Position numbers and translations under genes: made by a program. Below are positions 1 through 7,656 of a stretch of DNA of 15,573 bases, piece by piece. The notes below the pieces were generated by a model, which was given only the letters and a program-made list of their open reading frames with translations, had not been told where the DNA came from and ran no database searches. The DNA lies in assembly GCA_964508295.1 (NCBI GenBank), contig CAZDSQ010000041.1:1-15573 (forward strand), in the 5' to 3' direction. This DNA is from SIG578 sp964508295. Its GTDB lineage: Bacteria; Bacillota; Clostridia; Oscillospirales; Ruminococcaceae. Within the stretch, counting starts at the first letter, position 1. Each line of letters opens with the position of its first letter.

Positions 1-20
1 GTGCTTTGCACGAATATAGC

Positions 21-51
21 TGAGGCACACTTCCTTACGGAGTGTGCCTCA
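21..51. other. Perfect stem-loop downstream of rex
   Basis: TGAGGCACACT (21-31) pairs perfectly with AGTGTGCCTCA (41-51), and CC/GG can extend the stem past a one-base bulge to close on a TTAC loop. It lies 17 bases past the rex stop codon, where an operon-end terminator would be expected. On the minus strand, however, the hairpin is followed by AGCTATATTCG rather than a T-run. On the plus strand the T-run (62-66) is about ten bases away. It is therefore either an atypical terminator or 3'-end stabiliser of the rex transcript, or it belongs to a gene left of the window. Confidence 0.5.
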
Positions 52-68
52 AGGTTGGCTCTTTTTAA

Positions 69-701
69 TTAGTTTGCAAGGTATCTTAAGGTCATAAGGC
101 TATCGTTTAGGTGAACATTCTCAACCGAAAGCTCCATATCCTTATGATTAAAGAGTATATCATAGCCAGTAAAGTTCCAGAAGATTTTAACACCCAAGGA
201 AACGAGGGCTTCAACAACCTCTTTTGCGCTCGAGTCAGGAACGCAGACTACCGCCGCCTCGATTCCGTTCCGGCTGCAATAGTCGCTAAGCTTATCAGCG
301 CTTTTTACCTCAAGTCCGCCGATTTCCCTACCGATAACTTCCTCGCTGTTATCAAAAATAGCGACAAGCTCAAAGCCAACAGAATTAAAATCCACTCTTT
401 TTCCGAGCGCGCGTCCTATATTACCTGCACCGACAAGCACAATCTTGATCTTTTTATCAATTCCAAGAATTTTACCGATTTCGTCCTTAAGTCCCTTAAG
501 GTTATATCCGTAACCCTGCTGTCCGAAGCCGCCGAAGCAGTTTAGATCCTGCCTTATCTGCGATGCGGTAAGCCCCATTCTCAAGGAGAGCTCTTTCGAC
601 GAAATGCGCTCAATACCTTCAGAAAGCAGAGCGCTGATAAATCTATAATATCTTGGGAGTCTGCGAATAACAGGAAGCGCTACATCTTGTTTTTTTGCCA
701 T
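69..701 (-). CDS. rex: Redox-sensing transcriptional repressor Rex
   Basis: Rex is a dimeric cytoplasmic repressor that senses the NADH/NAD+ ratio and typically controls fermentation and NAD-regeneration genes. The 210-residue length is normal for the family. Residues about 10-75 form the winged helix, with the typical stretch SQIRQDLNCFGGFGQQGYGY just before the linker. Residues about 85-180 are a Rossmann domain with the nucleotide-binding motif GAGNIG at 91-96. The C-terminal helix, which is swapped between subunits in the family, is present. The ATG is preceded by AAGGGACGG as a ribosome-binding site. The gene starts 20 bases after the asnS stop, so the two are probably cotranscribed. I found no clear Rex operator in the window, so its targets here are unknown. 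Confidence 0.96.
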   Translation of the reverse strand: MAKKQDVALPVIRRLPRYYRFISALLSEGIERISSKELSLRMGLTASQIRQDLNCFGGFGQQGYGYNLKGLKDEIGKILGIDKKIKIVLVGAGNIGRALGKRVDFNSVGFELVAIFDNSEEVIGREIGGLEVKSADKLSDYCSRNGIEAAVVCVPDSSAKEVVEALVSLGVKIFWNFTGYDILFNHKDMELSVENVHLNDSLMTLRYLAN

Positions 702-721
702 CGTATTTTCCGTCCCTTATT

Positions 722-2119
722 TTAAAATTCAGCGTTTCCAACTGTTCTCGGGAATAAGAGAACGTCTCTGATATTTGAGATGCCTGTGAGGTACATAATA
801 AGTCTTTCGAAGCCAAGACCAAAGCCGCCGTGTCTTGCACCGCCGTACTTACGAAGGTCAAGATACCAAGAATAGTCTTCCTCGTTAAGACCGAGCTCGT
901 TTATTCTTGCTTTAAGAACATCAAGGCGCTCTTCACGCTGACTGCCGCCGATAATCTCGCCAATTCCGGGAACAAGCAGATCAACTGCGCCAACGGTCTT
1001 ACCATCTTCATTCTGGCGCATATAGAATGCCTTTATCTCCTTGGGATAATCAGTCACAAACACAGGGCATTTGCATAGCTCTTCTGTGAGGTATCTTTCG
1101 TGCTCGGTCTGCAGGTCGCAACCCCAGTATGCCTTAAATGTAAATCTGTCATTCACCTTTTCAAGAGCGGCAACAGCATCTGTATAGGTCATACGAACAA
1201 AGGGAGAATCCTTAACAAACTTAAGGCGCTCGATAAGTCCCTTATCTACAAAGCTATTGAAGAAGTTAAGCTCATCGGGGCAGTTTTCAAAAACGTAATT
1301 GATTACGAATTTAATCATATTCTGAGCGGTGTCCATAACGTCGGAAAGCTCACAGAATGCAATTTCAGGCTCAACCATCCAGAACTCAGCGGCATGTCTT
1401 TGGGTGTTGGAGTTTTCAGCGCGGAAGGTAGGACCAAAGGTGTATATCTTACCGAAAGCCATCGCCATACATTCGCCCTCAAGCTGACCGGAAACGGTAA
1501 GCTGAGTTTGTTTGCCGAAAAAGTCCTGCGAATAGTCGACAGTTCCGTCTTGGTTGCGGGGAGGATTTTCGGGGTCGAGGGTTGTAACTCTGAACATCTC
1601 ACCTGCTCCCTCGCAGTCGCTACCCGTAATGATGGGTGTGTGAACATATACAAATCCGCTCTCTTGGAAGAACTTATGAATTGCATAAGCGGCAACCGAG
1701 CGAACGCGGAATGCGGCGCCGTAAAGATTTGTGCGGGCGCGAAGATGCGCAATAGTTCTTAAAAACTCTGGGCTGTGTCTTTTTTTCTGCAGCGGATAAT
1801 CTGCGGGAGAATCTCCCTCAACCTCGATTGTTTTTGCGTGAATTTCAAAAGGCTGACGCATTTCGGGTGTCAAAACGACCTCACCCTCAACATAGAGCGC
1901 GCTACCAACATTCATTTTTGCAATGTCTGCAAAGTTTGAAACCTTATCCTCTTCAAAAACTATCTGCAGATTTTTAAAGCAGGTTCCGTCATTAAGCTCA
2001 ATAAAGCCGATTGCCTTTGACGAGCGAATGGTTTTCACCCAGCCGCAGACTGTAACGCTCTTTCCGGCAAGCGAGCCTGCATCAGCAAATAACTGCTTTA
2101 AGTCCATACTCTTTTTCAT
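722..2119 (-). CDS. asnS: Asparagine--tRNA ligase
   Basis: This class IIb aminoacyl-tRNA synthetase charges tRNA-Asn with asparagine in the cytoplasm. At 465 residues it is full length. Residues about 20-105 form the OB-fold anticodon-binding domain. Class II motif 2 is seen as FRAENSNTQRH at 232-242, and motif 3 as GFGLGFERLIMYLTG starting near 432. The terminal RTVGNAEF is typical of AsnS and helps exclude AspS and LysS. The ATG follows AAAGGAG by a good distance, and the gene begins 21 bases after dltX. No T-box leader precedes it: the short gap holds only the ribosome-binding site. It therefore probably depends on read-through from the dlt transcript or on an unseen internal promoter. Confidence 0.96.
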   Translation of the reverse strand: MKKSMDLKQLFADAGSLAGKSVTVCGWVKTIRSSKAIGFIELNDGTCFKNLQIVFEEDKVSNFADIAKMNVGSALYVEGEVVLTPEMRQPFEIHAKTIEVEGDSPADYPLQKKRHSPEFLRTIAHLRARTNLYGAAFRVRSVAAYAIHKFFQESGFVYVHTPIITGSDCEGAGEMFRVTTLDPENPPRNQDGTVDYSQDFFGKQTQLTVSGQLEGECMAMAFGKIYTFGPTFRAENSNTQRHAAEFWMVEPEIAFCELSDVMDTAQNMIKFVINYVFENCPDELNFFNSFVDKGLIERLKFVKDSPFVRMTYTDAVAALEKVNDRFTFKAYWGCDLQTEHERYLTEELCKCPVFVTDYPKEIKAFYMRQNEDGKTVGAVDLLVPGIGEIIGGSQREERLDVLKARINELGLNEEDYSWYLDLRKYGGARHGGFGLGFERLIMYLTGISNIRDVLLFPRTVGNAEF

Positions 2120-2140
2120 TGTGCCTTTTCTCCTTTAGGT

Positions 2141-2275
2141 TTAAAAATCATTATATACAAATTCAATTTTTTGTCCGTCAGTAAGGAGGTAAAGCGCCAA
2201 AAGAAGCGCAACAACCAAAACATAGAACAAAACTCTAAGGACGCTGTTTTGGTAAACTTTAGTTGTTAAACTCAT
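2141..2275 (-). CDS. dltX: DltX, small teichoic acid D-alanylation protein
   Basis: This 44-residue protein is read from ATG 2275 to TAA 2141-2143. It has a short polar N-terminus (MSLTTKVYQNS), one membrane span at about residues 13-31 (rich in Val, Leu and Ala), a short polar linker and the terminal hexapeptide FVYNDF. A single-span protein of 40-50 residues ending in FxYNxF is the signature of DltX. In the Dlt pathway DltX works with the MBOAT protein DltB, and its conserved terminal tyrosine motif is thought to take D-alanine on the outer face before transfer by DltD to teichoic acid. The gene overlaps the last 17 bases of dltD and has no good Shine-Dalgarno sequence, suggesting translational coupling. 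Its place after dltD is unusual, since it normally precedes dltA. Confidence 0.88.
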   Translation of the reverse strand: MSLTTKVYQNSVLRVLFYVLVVALLLALYLLTDGQKIEFVYNDF

Positions 2276-3461
2276 GATAAAATTTGTCAATTTCTTCATT
2301 TACCTTAAGCCATCCTTTCCATCCCAAGTGCATCGTGTCGCAAAGGAAATATTCTTCATACTCATAGCCGCTGAGGTCCACAAAGGTTGCATCGTACTCC
2401 GAAACAACGCTTTCAACCTTATCGTAGTACTTTTGGCGGCTTTCTTTATTAAAGCCTGTGTAATCCGACCACTCTCCGTGAAGCGGAACGCTTACAAACA
2501 TCGGCTCTATTCCCTTTTCCTCGCAAATGTCAAGGAGAAGCCTTAAATCATCATACTCAACCGAATTTTCATATGAAAGATTTATATCTTTATCCTTAAA
2601 CCTTGCAAGGTTATTGCCGACATTCTTTTTATAGTCGCTGTTTCTCATACCAAAATCGTTATTGGTGGTTTCGGTTTTTGCTACCTCTACTGCATCGAGC
2701 GCCTCTTTTTCCCAATCAATTTCGGTGGGATTGTTTTTGGTAGTATCTTTGCAGTTATTTATAAGCTGGGCCGATTTCACCTTATCCTTTTGGTCAGCTA
2801 CCAGCTTTTCAAAGAGGAAAAGCGGAGCAGTTAAGGTTTTAGAAGCCTTTGAAGCAAAGCCCTCTCCTGCGCCGATCTTCGCCAAAATCCTGATATCCTC
2901 ATAGCCCTGCAGGGTGCCAAACTCGCTGTCATATCTTTCAAACATTTCAACAACTCTTTTGGAAAGACGGGTCTTTATGCTCTCGCTAACAGTATTATCA
3001 TACATAATGGTGATGTACTGCTGCTTTGAAAAGTTCGCAAAGAACATATCGGGGGTAATACCGCCCTCAACATAGGACTGCGGCGAGGTTACAAGCACAA
3101 CGGGAGAGTTTGCAAGAGCATCGCCCGATGCGGCAATACTTATGGCGTGAATTATGCTCTGACAGGAGCCTCTGCCGACTAAATTGACCTGAAAACCGCT
3201 GCGCTTATCCTTAAAGAAGTTTACAGGGTGGGTTGAAATATAGTCGGTACGAAGTTCTGACGAGCCATAGATAATAACATTATCAGAAAGCGCCGCAGAC
3301 TCTTTTAAAAGATAAAGACCTTGAATTTTCTGATCATCGCTCTGATTTCCCAGCGCCTCATTGTAGCTTGGCATAGCCGCGTCAATTACAAAAGGCGTTG
3401 CAGAAACAAGGAGCGCCGCTATAACAACTGCGCATAGAATGCGCAACAGAACTTTTTTCAC
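2259..3461 (-). CDS. dltD: DltD, D-alanyl transfer protein, SGNH-hydrolase type
   Basis: DltD is a membrane-anchored extracytoplasmic enzyme needed for the last steps of D-alanine transfer to teichoic acids. The protein has 400 residues. An N-terminal membrane anchor spans about residues 4-26. The SGNH nucleophile motif is GSSEL at 66-70 (Ser68 is the likely nucleophile). The C-terminal catalytic Asp and His sit in DTMHLGW (Asp375, His378). The family arrangement is thus complete. The middle (about 235-300) is charged and poorly conserved. The start is GTG, with AGAGG at a suitable distance, only four bases after the dltC stop. Its end overlaps dltX. Position after dltC and the catalytic motif together make the call firm. 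Confidence 0.92.
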   Translation of the reverse strand: MKKVLLRILCAVVIAALLVSATPFVIDAAMPSYNEALGNQSDDQKIQGLYLLKESAALSDNVIIYGSSELRTDYISTHPVNFFKDKRSGFQVNLVGRGSCQSIIHAISIAASGDALANSPVVLVTSPQSYVEGGITPDMFFANFSKQQYITIMYDNTVSESIKTRLSKRVVEMFERYDSEFGTLQGYEDIRILAKIGAGEGFASKASKTLTAPLFLFEKLVADQKDKVKSAQLINNCKDTTKNNPTEIDWEKEALDAVEVAKTETTNNDFGMRNSDYKKNVGNNLARFKDKDINLSYENSVEYDDLRLLLDICEEKGIEPMFVSVPLHGEWSDYTGFNKESRQKYYDKVESVVSEYDATFVDLSGYEYEEYFLCDTMHLGWKGWLKVNEEIDKFYHEFNN

Positions 3462-3465
3462 AGTT

Positions 3466-3702
3466 TTATCCTCTCTTTGAAAGGCACTCGATTACCTTAT
3501 TAGGTGTATTTATCTCGCTACGCTCAAGCTCGGTGATCTCAATCTTAACGCCGAGCTGCTCATCAAAATCAACAAGCAGTCCAAGCATTGCAAAGGAGTC
3601 TAAAAGTCCCTCTTCAAAGAGGTCGATATCCATATCTTCTTTAAGGTCTATGGGCTCAACGCCGCATTTTTCTGCTAAAATTTCAAGAATTTTCTCTTCC
3701 AT
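3466..3702 (-). CDS. dltC: D-alanyl carrier protein DltC
   Basis: This 78-residue acyl-carrier-type protein carries D-alanine as a thioester on a phosphopantetheine arm. The attachment site is Ser36 in the motif LLDSFAML, preceded by the acidic stretch typical of helix 1-2 in DltC. Length and acidity match the family. It begins 13 bases after the dltB stop; the sequence AGGAGG directly after the dltB TAG gives a strong ribosome-binding site. DltA charges it in the cytoplasm, and DltB is its membrane partner. Confidence 0.94.
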   Translation of the reverse strand: MEEKILEILAEKCGVEPIDLKEDMDIDLFEEGLLDSFAMLGLLVDFDEQLGVKIEITELERSEINTPNKVIECLSKRG

Positions 3703-3715
3703 TTATTTTTACCTC

Positions 3716-4849
3716 CTAAAAAAGTCTACCCGAAAATATCAAAAGACCGAAGCTGAAAAGATGAATGGTAACTAAGCAGAACAAAGGCTGCCATTTGGGG
3801 TTTCTTTTCAGTTTTTTAAAGCCTTTGACTTTATTGTCAAGAATATCATTCACACACATAAGCAGTCCGTGATACGCGCCGTAAACTATATAGTTAAGTT
3901 CAAGGCCGTGCCATAACCCCATAGTCATCATAGTAATAACATAGCCGATATATGATGCGGTGTAAGGATTTTTAAACCATTTTCCTTTAAGCGCCGACAT
4001 AACAAAACGCGAATAAACGTAATCTCTAAGCCAAGTAGAAAGGGATATATGCCATCTTGACCAAAAATCCTTCATATCGAGGGCGGCGAATGGCATATTA
4101 AAGTTGTCGGGAAGTTTCACTCCCAAAATATAGGCGGTTCCTATTGCCATAAGGCTGTAGCCTGCAAAGTTAAAGAACAAGAACAGAGTGTATCCGTACA
4201 TATACGAAACGTCTGCCAAAAAGCCTTTGCCGAGCGGCGTGAGCCAATAGGAATATATAAGATTTGAGAGAACAAAGTTGTAAAATGCGCCTGCAAAGAG
4301 CTTCCAAACGCCCTTTTCAAAAAGCTCTCTGTACTCCTCTTTTGAATAAGGGGTTTCAAGCTCCTTTGTAAATCTCCTCGAGCGGTCGATAGGGCCCGAG
4401 CTGATGCAGGGGAAAAACAGCACGAAATACAGAAAATCGAAAGCCTTTGTTTTCTCGATCAGTCCGTCGTAGGTGTCGATAAGCACCTGAATTGCCCTAA
4501 AGGACAGATACGAAAGGCCGAGAATACCGAACACGCTGCCCCCTATCTCTACCCTGAACTTGTTTATAAGCATTGGCACAAGGGAAAGCAGGACGAAAAG
4601 CCACAAAATCGGACGTTTATTAATTTTCTTTAACACAAGCGGAAAGACCTTTACCAAGGCAAGCTGCCAAGCAGCAAAAAGCGCCACATACAAAAGCTTT
4701 GTCGGCGTGTTAAATATAAGCAGAAGGAACAAGAGCGTCACAACTGCGCCATAATACTTAATCGGTTTTCCCAAAAAGCCTAAGACCGCCGCAGGAATAA
4801 GGGCGGCTATAAGAATGTAAAACCAGATAAGCGAGTCAAAAGGAACCAT
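3716..4849 (-). CDS. dltB: DltB, MBOAT-family D-alanine export protein
   Basis: DltB is a multispan membrane O-acyltransferase that takes D-alanine from DltC and passes it to the outside. The 377-residue protein is mostly hydrophobic, with about ten or more predicted spans. The MBOAT signature residues are visible: SRWHISLSTWLRDY, with His267, and GLWHG, with the family's catalytic His314. The ATG follows AGAGGGGT at good spacing. The gene starts 13 bases after the dltA stop, in the canonical order A-B-C-D. Related MBOAT proteins in alginate or polysaccharide acetylation look similar, but the flanking dltA and dltC settle the identity. Confidence 0.95.
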   Translation of the reverse strand: MVPFDSLIWFYILIAALIPAAVLGFLGKPIKYYGAVVTLLFLLLIFNTPTKLLYVALFAAWQLALVKVFPLVLKKINKRPILWLFVLLSLVPMLINKFRVEIGGSVFGILGLSYLSFRAIQVLIDTYDGLIEKTKAFDFLYFVLFFPCISSGPIDRSRRFTKELETPYSKEEYRELFEKGVWKLFAGAFYNFVLSNLIYSYWLTPLGKGFLADVSYMYGYTLFLFFNFAGYSLMAIGTAYILGVKLPDNFNMPFAALDMKDFWSRWHISLSTWLRDYVYSRFVMSALKGKWFKNPYTASYIGYVITMMTMGLWHGLELNYIVYGAYHGLLMCVNDILDNKVKGFKKLKRNPKWQPLFCLVTIHLFSFGLLIFSGRLF

Positions 4850-4862
4850 TTTTTACCCCTCT

Positions 4863-6383
4863 TTAAAGCTGTGCAGCAAGCACTTTTCTGTCAACCTTGC
4901 CGTTTGTATTAGTAGGCAGGCTATCGCGGAGCACGATTTTTCTTGGAACCATATATGCAGGAACAAGCTTTGCGAGCTCGGATTTAATGCGGGTTATCTC
5001 ACGAAGTTTAGGGCCTTCTACTGACTTTGTCAGGAGAACAAAAGCGGCAAGGTAATCAACCTTTTCCTCTTTCATAACGGGAATTACAACTGCGCGGCTT
5101 ATGTTTTCAATCTTAACGAGATTGTTTTCAATATCCTCAAGCTCAATACGGTAGCCGTTAAGCTTGATCTGAAAATCCATTCTACCACAGAAATAGTAAA
5201 GACCGTTCTGCTCATAAGCCGCATCACCCGTTCTATATCCGCGCTTTTTCTGACCTCTCGACTCGGTTTCAAAGAAAACCTTTTGGGTAAGGTCGGGGCG
5301 GCCGTAATATCCGTGACCGACATTGTCGCTGATGATCTGAAGCTCGCCCGTTTCACCGCTTTTTAAGAGATTGCCCTTATCGTCAACAATTCGAAACTCT
5401 ACCTCGGGAAGCGGAGCGCCGATAGGAATAGGTTTTGAGTCCTCAGCCATTTCGCGAGTGATAAGGCTTGCGGTAACAAGAACCGTTGCCTCGGTAGGAC
5501 CATAGGTATTAACAACATCGGCATTTGGGAAACGCTCGTGCAGAGTGTCTACAAGCTTGTGTGTGAGGGTCTCTCCGCAGAAAAGGAAGCGCTTTAGGTT
5601 TGGCAGCATTTTCTCGTTAAAATGCTCCGACATAGCGCAAAGCTCTGCAAACGATGGGGTCGATACCCAGAAGGACAAATTGGAATTTTCAAGACCTTCG
5701 TAAAGGGTTACGGGGGCCTCCATCATAGCTTTGTCGATAGTATAAAGGGTTTTTCCAAGCGAAACACCCATATAGACCGAAACGACCGAAACGTCAAACG
5801 AGAAGGAAATCTGGTTTGTGATAATATCGGTATCCGCCTCAATATCGCACCAGGAGATAAGCTGGTTATAAAGATTTTCGATATTAGCACGGTTAATGGG
5901 AACACCTTTAGGTCTGCCTGTACTTCCCGAAGTAAAGAGAATGTAGCAGTTATCCTCGGGCTTAACCCAATTTTCTTTTGCAACTGCGCCACCCTTGTAG
6001 GATGCGAAAATCTCGTCAATCTTCTCAACCGAAAGACTTTGTGTTCCCTCTTTTACTGCAACGTCGCTTTCTCTGAGTTTTACAAAAAACTCTGGCGCAA
6101 CATCAGAAAGTACCATTTCAAGTCTATCTGCAGGAAATGTTATATCAACGGGAACGTATGCCCTGCCCGCTTTAAGCGCGCCGTACATACAAGGGAGAAA
6201 CTGCTCTTCTTTATGTCCGTAAATTACGACGGGGCTTTTATCTTTGCCGTTTTTAAGTAAGTAGTCAGCAAAGGCATTTGAAAAGTGCTCAAGTTCTGCA
6301 TAGGTCATCACCTTATCGTGATAAATAACAGCTTTTCTATTTGCATCTTTAGCGTACTCTGCAATTTTTTCAAGAACAAACAT
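4863..6383 (-). CDS. dltA: D-alanine--D-alanyl carrier protein ligase DltA
   Basis: DltA is a cytoplasmic adenylate-forming enzyme that activates D-alanine with ATP and loads it on DltC. The protein has 506 residues, the usual length. Core motifs of the AMP-binding family appear in order: the P-loop FTSGSTGRPKG (150-160), NTYGPTEAT (292-300), YRTGD (383-387), the hinge region GRMDFQIKLNGYRIE (400-414) and the catalytic lysine in NGKVDRK (Lys496) near the C-terminus. The ATG is preceded by GAGAGGAAA. It starts 19 bases after the stop of the transglutaminase-like lipoprotein gene, so the two are probably on one transcript. No dltX lies upstream; it was found after dltD. Confidence 0.95.
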   Translation of the reverse strand: MFVLEKIAEYAKDANRKAVIYHDKVMTYAELEHFSNAFADYLLKNGKDKSPVVIYGHKEEQFLPCMYGALKAGRAYVPVDITFPADRLEMVLSDVAPEFFVKLRESDVAVKEGTQSLSVEKIDEIFASYKGGAVAKENWVKPEDNCYILFTSGSTGRPKGVPINRANIENLYNQLISWCDIEADTDIITNQISFSFDVSVVSVYMGVSLGKTLYTIDKAMMEAPVTLYEGLENSNLSFWVSTPSFAELCAMSEHFNEKMLPNLKRFLFCGETLTHKLVDTLHERFPNADVVNTYGPTEATVLVTASLITREMAEDSKPIPIGAPLPEVEFRIVDDKGNLLKSGETGELQIISDNVGHGYYGRPDLTQKVFFETESRGQKKRGYRTGDAAYEQNGLYYFCGRMDFQIKLNGYRIELEDIENNLVKIENISRAVVIPVMKEEKVDYLAAFVLLTKSVEGPKLREITRIKSELAKLVPAYMVPRKIVLRDSLPTNTNGKVDRKVLAAQL

Positions 6384-6402
6384 TTTATAAATTTCCTCTC
6401 GT

Positions 6403-7041
6403 TTAAACTAAAAGCTGAGGCTCTAAGCAGGCGGGATAATAGCTTTTATCCCAGCGGTGAGTTGACTCAATAGCGCTATCGGGAACAAAGAACATACTTG
6501 TAAGACTTGCAGTATGGTTTCCGCCAAAAAGTCCGTCAACGTGATAATAAGCACCCTCATAGTGAACAATCAGCCAGACGTGCTCGCCCCATACTCCTGC
6601 TCCCGAATCATATCTCTCGCCCTCAATATAAAAGGTCTCAAAACCGAGGTTATCGAGAAGCACCTTCTGAGCGGCGGCATAATGTTCACATGATCCTCTA
6701 TGATATTTAAAATAGTAATCGCAGAGCTCTGCAGTAAGCTCATCAACATATCCACCCGAAACATCAACTTCTACTGCACGATATTTAAAGTTATTATAAA
6801 GCCATTCGTAAGTTTTGCGAGCCTTTTCAATATCGGTCATGGTATCGTCGGTCTGCTCGTCTATTACCTCTTTTGCCTTTTCGTTGGCAGATGCGAGAAC
6901 ATTGACCTCGCTAGATGCCTGCTCGTTCGAACTACTCGACGAGGTCTGAGCATCGGACGACGAGGGTGTTTTCTCCTCGGCGCAAGAAACTAAACTGAAT
7001 AGCATAAATGCTGAAATAATGAGTGCAAAAATCTTTTTCAT
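6403..7041 (-). CDS. Transglutaminase-like lipoprotein
   Basis: This is a 212-residue predicted lipoprotein. The signal peptide ends in the lipobox LVSC with Cys20, and a Ser-rich linker (about 25-45) spaces the domain from the membrane. Residues about 75-175 resemble the transglutaminase/cysteine-protease fold. The expected triad is present: Cys118 in HRGSCEHYAAAQ, His154 in WGEHVWLIV and Asp169 in YHVDG. It is thus probably catalytically able, as a peptidase or amide-transferring enzyme at the cell surface. AGAGGAGATACT before the ATG is a strong ribosome-binding site. It sits directly upstream of dltA, 19 bases away, suggesting a cell-wall related role, but substrate and reaction are unknown. 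An intrinsic terminator lies just before it. Confidence 0.85.
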   Translation of the reverse strand: MKKIFALIISAFMLFSLVSCAEEKTPSSSDAQTSSSSSNEQASSEVNVLASANEKAKEVIDEQTDDTMTDIEKARKTYEWLYNNFKYRAVEVDVSGGYVDELTAELCDYYFKYHRGSCEHYAAAQKVLLDNLGFETFYIEGERYDSGAGVWGEHVWLIVHYEGAYYHVDGLFGGNHTASLTSMFFVPDSAIESTHRWDKSYYPACLEPQLLV

Positions 7042-7056
7042 AGTATCTCCTCTTAC

Positions 7057-7084
7057 AAAAAAATGTGCGGAAAGTTATTCCGCA
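7057..7084 (-). terminator. Intrinsic terminator or attenuator inside the lipoprotein-dlt operon
   Basis: Read on the minus strand, TGCGGAA-TAACT-TTCCGCA forms a perfect 7-base-pair stem, followed by CA and seven T. The TAA stop codon of the upstream lipoprotein gene lies in the loop. It should end part of the transcription from the promoter at 7613-7641 before the transglutaminase and dlt genes, so the first lipoprotein would be made in excess. Because the stem overlaps the end of the reading frame, translating ribosomes could affect its folding. I see no other clear promoter between here and dltA. Confidence 0.65.
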
Positions 7085-7569
7085 ACACTTATAGCATATT
7101 CTAATACTTCGCCGTCAACGACTAAAAAGTACATAGACTGCTCGTCCTTAACACTATAAGACAGAGCATCCCCATCCTTAGAATAGTCAGTACCATACAG
7201 CGACTCTAAATCCTCTTGGCTCATACCAACCTTGACCTTGCCGCTCTCTTGAGAAATTTTCTCAGAGTACACCACTACCTCGAGAACATAGTCCTTGTCC
7301 CCATCGGGATAGGTATAAACGGTAAAACCCTTATCTGTAAAGTCATAAATCTTATCAAGACCGTTATAGGCGCAGGAAATACTCTCGGAATACTCGTACT
7401 CATACTCCGAAAATGCAGAAAGAACCTCTGCCATATCCATATGGCAGGCAATTTTTGTTCCGTCAATATCTATACTTGTAAGTTTGCTATCGCCGCCGCT
7501 ACATCCCGAAAGCACAAAAACAATGCACATTGAAACAGCTAAAAAAGCGCTTAAAACAAGCTTTTTCAT
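7075..7569 (-). CDS. Small lipoprotein of unknown function
   Basis: A 164-residue predicted lipoprotein with a hydrophobic signal peptide and the lipobox LSGC (Cys23). The mature part is acidic and rich in beta-type sequence with many Tyr. The stretch GMSQEDLESLYG (115-126) recalls the GMt..ev...lG pattern of BamE/SmpA-like small lipoproteins, but this is only a loose likeness. I do not recognise a family. GGAGG lies at good distance before the ATG. It is the first gene after a strong promoter and is followed by an intrinsic terminator over its stop codon, then by the transglutaminase-like lipoprotein and the dlt genes. Confidence 0.8.
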   Translation of the reverse strand: MKKLVLSAFLAVSMCIVFVLSGCSGGDSKLTSIDIDGTKIACHMDMAEVLSAFSEYEYEYSESISCAYNGLDKIYDFTDKGFTVYTYPDGDKDYVLEVVVYSEKISQESGKVKVGMSQEDLESLYGTDYSKDGDALSYSVKDEQSMYFLVVDGEVLEYAISVAE

Positions 7570-7612
7570 TCAAAAAACCTCCGACAAATTTTGACCCATA
7601 GTACAACAAGAT

Positions 7613-7641
7613 ATTATACTATATTTTTAGCAATAAATCAA
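7613..7641 (-). promoter_or_regulatory. Sigma-A type promoter for the lipoprotein-dlt operon
   Basis: On the minus strand TTGATT (7636-7641) and a perfect TATAAT (7613-7618) are separated by exactly 17 bases. The start would fall near 7606, about 37 bases before the lipoprotein ATG at 7569. It lies in the AT-rich gap after the DUF2344 gene stop and is the best candidate for driving the downstream run. Confidence 0.75.
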
Positions 7642-7656
7642 CACAAAAACCAACTT

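Noticed and set aside
1100..1762. Long plus-strand reading frame opposite asnS
   Set aside because: A shadow of the asnS coding strand; no ribosome-binding site or family resemblance, while asnS is unambiguous.
2150..2155. TATAAT on the minus strand inside dltX as a promoter for asnS
   Set aside because: No acceptable -35 hexamer lies 16-18 bases upstream, and the sequence codes for the conserved YN of the DltX tail.
2120..2258. T-box leader for asnS
   Set aside because: The gap is filled by dltX and a ribosome-binding site; no T-box sequence or specifier stem is visible.
2262..2268. TTGTTAA as a Rex half site near dltD/dltX
   Set aside because: Read on the plus strand; there is no matching second half at the right distance and it lies within overlapping coding sequence.
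5622..6260. Long plus-strand reading frame opposite dltA
   Set aside because: Antisense shadow of dltA; the protein sequence has no recognisable motif.
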